Program-made: the position numbers and the translations under genes
Notes under the pieces: generated by a model
What the model saw: only the letters and a program-made list of their open reading frames with translations
Database searches by the model: none
What the model was told of the DNA's origin: nothing
Assembly: GCF_002967765.1 (NCBI RefSeq)
Contig: NZ_PUHY01000005.1
Span: forward strand, 812,210 to 876,209
Reading direction: 5' to 3'
Length of the DNA: 64,000 bases
From: Blastopirellula marina
GTDB taxonomy: Bacteria > Planctomycetota > Planctomycetia > Pirellulales > Pirellulaceae
In this document: in pieces, positions 42,213 through 52,300 of the stretch
How positions within the stretch are numbered: position 1 is the first letter of the stretch
Layout of the letters: each line of letters begins with the position of its first letter

Positions 42213-45200
42213 TCGATGACCCCTGATTCCCATTGCATATCAGTTCCCTCGCAATCGATCCGACTTGCAGTAATTGGACCGCCAACTGCCGCATGGACGA
42301 GTCGCCGTTCGGTAGTCAAACCTAGAGTCTCGATCGCGTACTTAATATTCCACCACCCGATCTGACACAGTCCAATTCCGAACCTTGGAGCCGTTGATTC
42401 CAGAAGTTGACAGATCGCACCAACTTCTATGTCAACAAATTTCGAGGAAAGATCGCCGTACATCGGTTCGATTGCAGCGTCGTCAGAAACGAACAGTAGA
42501 GTGAAATGGCTCCGGCGGAACAAAGGGCGATTCACTTGAGAGTCGAAGAACTGCTCGTCGAGCACTTCGCCCAGCCTCTCGACAACTAACCGATGACAGA
42601 CGGGATCATAGTAATAGCATCCGTCCGTGAGGGACTCAATTGCGTTTGGCTTGACATAGAGATAGGTCTGAACCGGATACAATCCTCCGGCTGACGCATA
42701 CGCTCTTTTGTGAATTCCGTTTCTTGTAGTTTCACTCAACGCATGGAGAATTCCGGACATTCGATCAAGAGTGAGCGGACCCTCATCGAAAAAGCGATTG
42801 CTCTGCCGGGCGAATAGATCTTTGGCATCTTCGAAGTCGGTGAACGATGGCAATGTTAAGCAGTTATCTCTACCTGTAATGTTTCGGAGATTGTACCGTG
42901 CCTTTTTAAATTGGTCACGCTCTGTTGGGTCGAGAATAGCCCGGTCATTGAAGAAAGTTCTCGCGGCGCGTGAACCGGACGATGAACCATTAGAACTGGT
43001 CGCAACTATCGATGAAATCGTGGGGGATTGGAACAGTTCGGGGAAAGACACTCGAATACCACACTCCTCCTCTATTCGCATCGCTACGCGCACAATCTCA
43101 ATCGAATCTGCTCCCAAATCAAGTAAATTATCATTGGGACCGATAGCAGGTAAGCCAAGTGTTTCTCCAATAAGTCTACCAATCTTTTCTGCCAAATCTG
43201 CCCCTTTGTCAACTTCGGCGGAAGACGAGTTCTTGTCTCCGGAAAGCTCTGATGGATTGGACGTAGGAAGAGGATTCTCGAAGGCCGAGCGATCAATCTT
43301 GCCGTTACTACTCAGAGGGAGAGAATTGAGAAACACAATTCTTGAAACGTGCATTGCGACCGGAAGCCAGTCTCGCTGAGCTTGCAACAATGCTACTTCG
43401 ATCTCTTGAGACGTCTGACCATCGATTGCCACGACAAAGGCGACAAGGCGGGTAGAGTCTCGTACATCGAATGGAACGACTGCGACAGCCGAGATCATTC
43501 CTGTCGCTATGAGTGTTGCTTCGATCTCGCCCGGTTCGATTCGCACTCCATTAATCTTGACCTGAGCATCTTCGCGGCCGAGAATCTCGATTTCTCCATT
43601 CGGTAGATATCGTCCGACATCGCCAGTGCGATAGAGTCGCTCACCGGTCTCAGGATGCGTCACAAACATCAGTTCGGTTTGCTCGTGATTGCGGTGATAC
43701 CCGACCGCCAAGCTATCCCCGCTTATGTAAAGGCTACCGTTGACCCAATCTGGAATTGAATGAAACTCTTCGTCCAAGACATACCAACGTTGATTCGCTA
43801 GAGGACGTCCGTAAGGTATTCGCTTAGCATGGGGCGCAAGGCGATCGACCGGATGAACAATTGACCAGATTCCAGCTTCCGTCGCACCACCAAGACTTAC
43901 CAGACGTACACTTGGAATAGTTGACCAGATTCGATCGGGGAGTGAAACATGAATCCAGTCGCCGCTGAGCAGCATCAAGCGGAGCGACATGAGACGAACC
44001 ACGTTTGGTCCTTCCAAATACTCAACAAGCATCTGCGCCAGTGCCGGAACGGAATTCCAGACCGTAACGCGGTGTTTCACGATACACTCGATCCAATGCT
44101 TGGGATCACGATCGGTACCCTCTGCTGGCAATACCGCTATACCTCCTGCTGCGAACGTGCCGAAGATATCAAAAATGGATAGATCAAACGCAAGCGATGA
44201 AATTGCGAATACACGATCGGAAGGTCCCATCGCAAACTGTCGATTGATATCCAGAATGGTATTGCATGCTGCTCGATGAGTAACGGCTACCCCCTTCGGT
44301 TTGCCGGTCGATCCAGATGTGTAAATAATATAGGCGAGATCATCGGATGTGGGGCGAGAAAGCACAACATCAGCTTGGGATTCGGCATCGCTCGGTGCGA
44401 TCACCGATAGCGATGGCACCAAGGCATTCATGCAGCATAGATTATTAGTTGGATCGACGACTTGCAGCACGACCTCGGATTGTTCCAGAATCATTGCCAA
44501 ACGTTGCGGCGGCGTACATATATCGATCGGAAGAAAGGGAGCCCCCGTTTTTAGCACCGCAATCGCCGCGGCAATCTGGTCCAGAGATTTCGGTAGAAGG
44601 ATAGCAATAGGTTTTCTATTGTCCCCAAGAGTCAATGCAATCCGAGACGCAAGTTGTTTTGCTCGTTCATTCAACTCAGCGTAGGTCAGAGAACCGTCCT
44701 CCGCAATGACCGCCACTTCATTCGGTCGCGTCTCAACCTGCGACAAGAATAGCGAAAGTAGATCTGTATCCGTCATTTCCACCCGAGTTTGGTTGATCAT
44801 GGCGCGACGAACAACTTGGTCACTCGGCAACGGAAGCAAAGCTGGATCATTCCATGCGGCTTCGTTGAACGCTAGACGCTTGAGAAGCTTAAAGTAGCAG
44901 GCAAACATGTCTTCGATCAGTCCATCGGGAAATAGAAGGTCGACATAGTCCCAACTTAAAGTCAGTGCGTCTTGTTCCTCAAACACTTGATGATCGAGCC
45001 AAATATTAGGAGTCTGCGAACAGCGATAAACTACCTTGCCGAGAGGTTCTGCTTTACGGGCCGGGATGTCGCCAAGAATACTTGTGAAAACGACTGAAAT
45101 GACATTGAGCGGATCAATACCACGCTCCCGTTTCAGTTCTCGCAATACATCGACACCGTTGACACGGCTATGATCGAATCGCTCCCAAAACGATGACTGT

Positions 45201-46309
45201 AAACGCAACGCCCTCGTCGCAAATGTTTCGGACTTGATTTCCTCGTCTTCGACAGAGAGCAACATTAGAGAAGTGAAGTCACCAAGCACAGGCTGGAGTT
45301 CTGGTTGCAGTGACTGTCGATTAAACAATGTCGTCATTACGCTGTAAGAATTAGTACGACTCCATCGCGTTAGCACTGACGTAAATGCCGCAAGGAGGGC
45401 GGCCGTCGGCGTCAATCCTAATTCCTGACAACGGGAGCGGAACGATGCCCACTCTGCTGCACTCAATGTTTCTTCCAAGCGTCGAAATCGTGGTGGTGTC
45501 ACCTCGTGAGTTGAGCGAAACATCGGGAGTTCGGGAGCGGGTTCTATCTTGCCGAGTTGTTCCCGCCAAAAGTCCATTGATCGTCGATAAGAATCGGTAG
45601 CTTTCGCTGCTTGAGTCTCTAGGACGAAATCGCGATAGGAGCCCGTAATGGGAGGTAGGACAATGCCTGGATTCTTGTATATAAGCTGCAACTCAACCAG
45701 CAATAGGCCTACACTGAAAGCGTCGATGACCAACAGGTTGAAACTGAAAAACAGACGTGTAATCTGTTCACTCGTTCGCACCCCAACTACTTCGCAAAAC
45801 GGCCAGTGATGACGCACTTGATGAGACATGCGTGATCGGATCTCCTCCAACCGCGAGCACCGCAACTCTTCTGGTTGGCCAGATAGATCTTCGAACGGAA
45901 TGCTAAACATCGGGCACTCGTTGAGGATCCTCTGACGTCCGTCTGGCAGGATGTCGGCACGTAGCATCGCATGTCGCTCGAGCAACTTCTTCATCGCATC
46001 AGAAAGTCGATCGAAGTCTAAACTTTGGCAGTCCATTTCACAATAAACGTGCGTCGCGACACCACCAAGACCTTGCGGAATCGACTGTCCGATCCAATAG
46101 GCCTGTTGTGTTTCGGTCAGGGGAAATGGCTCGAAACTGTCACTGTTTGCCAAAACGCCGACATTTGATTTTTGATTACTTTCGCTTGAGGCCACCTTTT
46201 GAAGTAACAACTCTCTCAAACGATCTCGTTTTCGCTTTTCCAACTGACCGGCTTCGCAGGGAGTCGAGCCAGGCCCAGACGACTTAGGATTCGACGACGG
46301 TGTTGACAT
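42209..46309 (-). CDS. NRPS module Cy-A(Cys)-PCP-Ox
   Basis: A 1366-residue NRPS. A heterocyclization domain fills residues 60-480, opening with FPLTETQQAYWIGQ. Its active motif reads NLLVIDAFS (191-199), where the first Asp of DXXXXDXXS is Asn. The adenylation domain (about 510-1010) has YTSGSTGKPKG and a pocket reading Asp709, Leu710, Phe713, Asn752, then Leu-Ser-Leu-Ile-Trp and Lys1004, close to the cysteine code with Tyr to Phe. The PCP serine is Ser1069 (LGADSIEI). Residues 1115-1366 are an FMN nitroreductase/SagB-like oxidase (AYASAGGLYPVQ). Together they should make a thiazoline and oxidise it to a thiazole. Confidence 0.93.
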   Translation of the reverse strand: MSTPSSNPKSSGPGSTPCEAGQLEKRKRDRLRELLLQKVASSESNQKSNVGVLANSDSFEPFPLTETQQAYWIGQSIPQGLGGVATHVYCEMDCQSLDFDRLSDAMKKLLERHAMLRADILPDGRQRILNECPMFSIPFEDLSGQPEELRCSRLEEIRSRMSHQVRHHWPFCEVVGVRTSEQITRLFFSFNLLVIDAFSVGLLLVELQLIYKNPGIVLPPITGSYRDFVLETQAAKATDSYRRSMDFWREQLGKIEPAPELPMFRSTHEVTPPRFRRLEETLSAAEWASFRSRCQELGLTPTAALLAAFTSVLTRWSRTNSYSVMTTLFNRQSLQPELQPVLGDFTSLMLLSVEDEEIKSETFATRALRLQSSFWERFDHSRVNGVDVLRELKRERGIDPLNVISVVFTSILGDIPARKAEPLGKVVYRCSQTPNIWLDHQVFEEQDALTLSWDYVDLLFPDGLIEDMFACYFKLLKRLAFNEAAWNDPALLPLPSDQVVRRAMINQTRVEMTDTDLLSLFLSQVETRPNEVAVIAEDGSLTYAELNERAKQLASRIALTLGDNRKPIAILLPKSLDQIAAAIAVLKTGAPFLPIDICTPPQRLAMILEQSEVVLQVVDPTNNLCCMNALVPSLSVIAPSDAESQADVVLSRPTSDDLAYIIYTSGSTGKPKGVAVTHRAACNTILDINRQFAMGPSDRVFAISSLAFDLSIFDIFGTFAAGGIAVLPAEGTDRDPKHWIECIVKHRVTVWNSVPALAQMLVEYLEGPNVVRLMSLRLMLLSGDWIHVSLPDRIWSTIPSVRLVSLGGATEAGIWSIVHPVDRLAPHAKRIPYGRPLANQRWYVLDEEFHSIPDWVNGSLYISGDSLAVGYHRNHEQTELMFVTHPETGERLYRTGDVGRYLPNGEIEILGREDAQVKINGVRIEPGEIEATLIATGMISAVAVVPFDVRDSTRLVAFVVAIDGQTSQEIEVALLQAQRDWLPVAMHVSRIVFLNSLPLSSNGKIDRSAFENPLPTSNPSELSGDKNSSSAEVDKGADLAEKIGRLIGETLGLPAIGPNDNLLDLGADSIEIVRVAMRIEEECGIRVSFPELFQSPTISSIVATSSNGSSSGSRAARTFFNDRAILDPTERDQFKKARYNLRNITGRDNCLTLPSFTDFEDAKDLFARQSNRFFDEGPLTLDRMSGILHALSETTRNGIHKRAYASAGGLYPVQTYLYVKPNAIESLTDGCYYYDPVCHRLVVERLGEVLDEQFFDSQVNRPLFRRSHFTLLFVSDDAAIEPMYGDLSSKFVDIEVGAICQLLESTAPRFGIGLCQIGWWNIKYAIETLGLTTERRLVHAAVGGPITASRIDCEGTDMQWESGVIE

Positions 46310-46383
46310 GCTTATATCGATCTCAGGTCACTTTGAAAAACTGCTGATTCACAGTCTTGAAACGTATGTTCGTCCACACAGAA

Positions 46384-49300
46384 TCACCTATCAGCATTCT
46401 CTGCTTCAGCGAGTAGTCGTTCGACCTCGGAGTCACTCATCGAGTCGATTTCATGAGCCATTCGTAACGCTGCTTCCGAATCGAGCGAATCCCAGCTTGT
46501 CCCGCTTCTAGTTACGTTGACGACGCTCGCGAGACTATCGCGGATCATTATCGCCAGCGATTGAACAGTTCCACCTTCAACGAAGAGCATTGGCGGAATC
46601 GTTGCCTTAGTTGCGGTTTCTAATCGGTGCTGAAGTTCAAGCGCCATCAAAGAATCCACGCCTTGGTTAATAAGCGGTGCCGTCGTGTCAATCCGATCCG
46701 CCGAGATCCCCATGACGCTGGCTACTTCGCTGACGATAAAGCCGACAAGTATATCCATCAACTCGTCCGGTGCCGCTTTTGAGACCAGAGTTAGGATTTC
46801 ATGTTGATCGCGCTCGGATTCTGAAAGCTGAGTGGACTCCATTACATCGTCAAAACGGCGAATCTTAGTCACTCCAGGCAGTTTCTGGCGTACCCGACTC
46901 CAATCAATGTCGGCGACGCCAATTTGGACTGGATTAATTGCGATGAGTTTTCTCAACACAGCCAAATATTCTTCTGATGTGACAGCGGCGAATCCGTTGA
47001 TCTCGGCTAGTGAGTCCAACACTTGTGGATTACGTGCCACCCAGCCAACATCCTGAACGACACCCCAGTTGATGGATAGTGCCGGCTGACCGCGCAGCCG
47101 TCGCCATACTGCAAACGAGTCTAGGAATGTATTGGCAGCAACGTAATTCGACTGGGCTGGACTACCCAGAAGCGATGTAAAGGACGAAAAAAGCACGAAA
47201 AGATCGAGATCCAAATGTTCGGTCGCGCGATGTAGATTCCAAACACCAATTGTTTTTGGTTGTAACACTTTGTCTAGGGTGTCTCCATCCATTGCAGTCA
47301 ATGGTTTGTCGTCCACACGCATTGCAGAGTGAAAGACGCCGCGAATGGGTGGTAGAGATTTAGCATGGACTACGAGGGCTTCGTCTAGCTGAGCGAAGTT
47401 GGTAATGTCCGCTTTAACAGTAACAATGCGTCTTCCTACAACCTGTTGTCGTTCAATCTCGTCTTTAATCTCCGAAGAGACTTGTCCACTTTTGCTGAGG
47501 AGAATAAGATTCTGTGCACCCTGGCTAATCAGCCATTTGGCGAGTTCAAACCCAAAGCCACCGAGTCCACCGACGATGAGATAAGTCGCATTGGACTGAA
47601 TGGAACGCGACATCTGGTTTCTTGACGCATGATCCTTTGGCTCGCACTCCACATCTAATAACACACCCCGATCGATCGAGACGACAACCTTACCCTTATG
47701 CTGTGCCCGAGCAACATGCTCGAACGCTTCTCGCACACGCGATATGGGAAATGTGCGGTGCGGGAGTGGATGAAGCTCGTTTTGCGAAAGCAAGTCGACC
47801 ACAATACGAAGTTCGCTTGCAATGATGTCGGGGCGTTCGGCCATCATTTGATCTAAATCTACCGAAGAGAAATGCAGATTTCTTTGGAACGGCGTTAGCG
47901 ACAGCTTTGCGCCAGCATGAATATCGTTCTTGCCGATTTCCACAAAATGCCCGTATCTCGACACAACTGACAAACTAACAGCAAGGCTCGAACCAGCAAG
48001 TGAGTTCAATACTAGTGACACTCCGTTATTTTCACTCCATTTCATAACCTCATCGCCAAAGTCGAGAGTGCGTGAGTCTCCGACCATTTCTACTCCAAGT
48101 GACAGAAGGAAGTCACGTTTGTCCTGACTTCCCGCCGTTGCGAAGACACGCAGCCCTAACATTTTGGCAATTTGCACGGCCGCCTGCCCAACCCCTCCTG
48201 CGGCAGCATGAATAAGCACAAGGTCGCCTTTCTTTAATCGTCCTATCGTGACCAATGCGTAATGCGCAGTAGCAAATGCGACTGGGATTGTGGCCGCCTC
48301 GTCGAAAGAAAGATTATCCGGTTTACGAATTAGAAGCTCAGCCTTTGTCGTGACGTGTGTTGCAAAACAGTTGGGAGCACAAGTAATAACAGGATCGCCG
48401 ACGGACCACTGATTGACTCCTTCGCCAACGGCAACAACATGACCCGCACATTCGATTCCGAGTCGCTGACCGACATAACCTTCGTTGAATGTCTCTTCCG
48501 GCAACAATCCGAGCGCAATTGCAACGTCTTTGAAATTTAGTCCGGTGGCGGCGACTTCAATCTGAACTTCGCCGTGTCTTGGCTTAGAAGGCCGAAAAGG
48601 AGCGAAATGGAGCCGATCCAAAAGCCCCGGACCGTCTGTCTCCAATCGGATCGGTGTTTCAGAGACGTTGACTTTCTGCGTCTGTTTCGACAATCCGCGT
48701 TGTAACCGGATCACGTATCGGTGCGAACCTCTGATCATCACCTCTACTTCGTCCGAGCTTCCATGAAGTTCTTCAAGCAACGCCTTCTGTTCGCGGCTGT
48801 CAGTGCGATTGGACAGATCAATCAATCGACAGTCGAGTGCTGGATGCTCGACCAGTGTGGTACGGGCAAGCCCCCAAACAAGGCTTTGGATGGGGTCAAT
48901 TCCGTCTGGTCGGCATTCCTTCGACTGGTTTAGTTCGCTACCACCTTCAACCATTAGGGTTCTACATTGTGCCTGCTCTGTTACAACGCACAATCGGATC
49001 ACCTCAATCGCGTCACCTGCTTGAACAAGAGCACGCACGATATTCACATAAGAGTGAGCAATCCGTATTACTCGATCCCGATTGGCAATGCCGTCATTCA
49101 AGATGTGTGACTCACATCGTTCCGGAAGCGACCAAGCATGTACTACTTCAACTGCAACTGAACAATTGACGGATATACTGGCCAGAAGCATCTGAAATGC
49201 TTCAATCGAATCAACTGGCAGTGAATATGAGTCTTCGCCGTTTCTTTCGAACTCGTTACCGGTGCGAACATGGACTGCCCCGTGACCGGCCGCGTGGGCA

Positions 49301-52300
49301 TCTTGTGCAAGCAGATCCCAAACATCCAGATCGTCCGTGAAAACAATTCGAACGCAGGGTTTGTCACGTAACGATTTCTTCACATCGACGTGACTTGCTA
49401 TCGAGCCATCCGTTTGCCCAGACGCTGGCCGCTCGCTTGAGAGCCCCGTCGCAACCACGATAGAATGGACGGAGCGTGAAGCTTCGCTAGAGTCACCTAC
49501 GACTCGTACATCCGCGAAGGGAAGAGATGAAAGCTCACGATGCCAAACTGATTGAGGTGCCCACGGATCGATACCTCGTACCTCTTCATCTTCAAAATAC
49601 CACCAGTCACGTATCAGCCCAAACGAAAGTAGTGCCAGGTTATTCAGTCGTGTACCCTCAAGAATCAACATTGCGCCATTTCTATCGAGCAGTGAGGTCA
49701 ACCGGCGAAGCGTGGCGCGAATATTCGGAGTTGCGTGAATCACATCTGAGGCAATGATCATATCGAATCGGCGATGTGAAAACCCCTGTTCGGATGGATT
49801 CCTCGTCAAGTCCAACTCCCGAAATTCCATCCAATCTTGCCCAGCGAACCGTTCTCGAGCGCGACTAACGAAATGAGCTCCTAGATCGGTAAACGTATAT
49901 GATACCGTTGCTGATTTCAAAACCGGAAACAAGTATGCCGTTAATCCGGCTGTACCGCCGCCCACCTCGAGAATTCGCAGAGATGAGGAATTTGTCGTAA
50001 GCAAGTCCTGAACGGTTTGGCGAAGCATCATATTGTGGACTCGATAAGTAAGCGAGTCAGCGTAGAGATGTTCGGCTAGCGAAAAACCTCCTCCTGGAAA
50101 TATTACCTCCAGCCCCTCCGCACTGCCCGTCAGCACGGATGCGAGCGAATCAGCTCCTCGCCGAAGCAATGATGCTTCAGCCAAAAAACCGGACGACTTT
50201 TTCCAGAATCGATTCCATAGAGGAATCATATCGCGATCGATCCGCTGATAATCTGTCTTGATCTTCCAATGGTCGCCCACCTGCTCGGCCAAGCTTTCAT
50301 TCACGAGCATGCGGAGCAAACGCCCAAGCAGTCGAAATTGAAAGTCATTTGTTGGTATGCCAAGCTTAGTAGCAAGTTGTTCAGTCGTAAATAACTCGTT
50401 GGTATGCGGCGACCATCCAAGCGAATCCAATGCACGAACAGTCGCAACGCTGGCTAGACGCTCCATGGTCGGCCAAACATCTTTGTACAACCTTTCGAAG
50501 TTGTACTGTCGGTCGAGCTTTTGAGCCGTTCTACGAAGCGTTTGCTCAAGTTCATCGTTATTAGCTTTGACGCCAGGTTGATGGCGTGAATCACAATGCG
50601 GCAGCGGTTGCGAAACCCATTGGGGGGCATACAACATCCCATCGCTTTTGCTCGTTCGTTCTATGCTTCGCGTCGTTCGAGCTTTGAAGGACAGCACCTC
50701 AATGCAAACATTTCCATCATCATCGATCAGTTTGATATCACCAACGAAATAGTCTGAGCCACGCTCAGTGACAACAGCATGGGCCCAAAGCCGCGACGGC
50801 GGCTTACGAAGGTAACGATAGCTACCAATACGAACCGGCAATAGAAGGCTCTTGGTAAAAGAATCATTGGCACATTGTTCACCCAGCGCGAACGCGCCAA
50901 AAATACATTGCAATGCACTATCAACCAAAGCTGGATGGGCCAATAGAATCGCCTCCCGCTGAGCTTGATTTCTAGATATCTTTTCTGATGATTTAAGCGA
51001 TACTCGCGCAACCGCTTCGGAGTCTCCACACCACACCTCGTCGACGCCCTGGAAGGCTGGTCCGTATCGGAATCCAAGGGCATTCAGCGCATCATAAAAT
51101 TCGTCACCGTTATAGTGAGTTCGACAACGGTTTCGAGCACTATTCCATTTAAATACACATCTTGGACCTTCTTTGTCGATCGGTTGTATCTGACCTGTGG
51201 CATTTTGAGTCCACGTACCCGTTTCGCGACCAATTCGAGTATGTATGGCAAACGTCAGCCCATGGGAATCGACAATTGTCTGCACTTCCGGGGACTTTGC
51301 TTCATCCACAATCAACGGCTGCAGAAATCGCACATCTTTCAGATCGAAACGTTCACTTCGAAATACCTTCGCGGCAGCTTCGAGTGCGAGTTCAATATAT
51401 CCAACTCCAGGAAAAATAATCGAGGACCCAATCAAGTGATCGTTGATCCATGGATGGCCGTAGACATCCAAATACGTGATCCAACTCGAACTCGGTTCGA
51501 TTGAACTCATTCGATCGCCCAGCAGTCCACTTGATTGTTGCTCCGCAGGGAGCATCGCATCTTTGAACCAGTATCGCTCACGTTGCCATGGGTAACTTGG
51601 CAGCCTCACGTTAGTAACGCCATCCGCAATATGAGACAACCAATCGATTTCACTTCCCTCAACGTACAAGCGTCCAAGCGACTCTAGCAGTGTCGCCAAG
51701 CCGGGTCGATCACGACGAAGCGATGGCAACGCGGTCACCTGACAATTTGACGCGTCAACACACTCATCAATCGATCGCGTGAGCACCGGGTGAGGAGAAA
51801 TTTCCACAAGCTGGTTTACTTCAAGAGCCGACTCATCCAAAACGGCATCAGAATTGTCGTTTACAGGTGGCCACGATGAATCTCCAAGCAATTGATCAAT
51901 CGCTTCAAGAAAACGCACTGGCTGTCTTACATTGTTCCACCAATATTCTGGGCCGAGTTCCTCGCCCTCGATAAAGCCGCCGGTGACAGTTGAAATTAAC
52001 GGAATGTTTCCGGATCGAGGTTTAATATCGCTCAGAGATGCAAGTAACTCGTCACGAATAGGATCCATCAATCTACAGTGGAATGGGACATCGGTGGCAA
52101 GAAAGCGGTGAAAGACACTGCGACTACGCAGGTTCGCTACAATTGACTCGAGCTCTTGCGTCTCCCCAGCGATTGATACCGTTTTTGGGCTGTTGATCGC
52201 AGCAATCTCCGCCCTATATCGGCCTTTGGTAAGCAATGATTGCATTTCGTCAGGTGTCAACGCGACCACTAACATTCCACCGCTGCCTGATGTAAGTTGC

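Noticed and set aside
42213..42233. Upstream ATG at 42233 as the start of the aminotransferase-reductase gene
   Set aside because: ATG 42212 gives the ATGA overlap with the NRPS stop and begins right at the docking domain.
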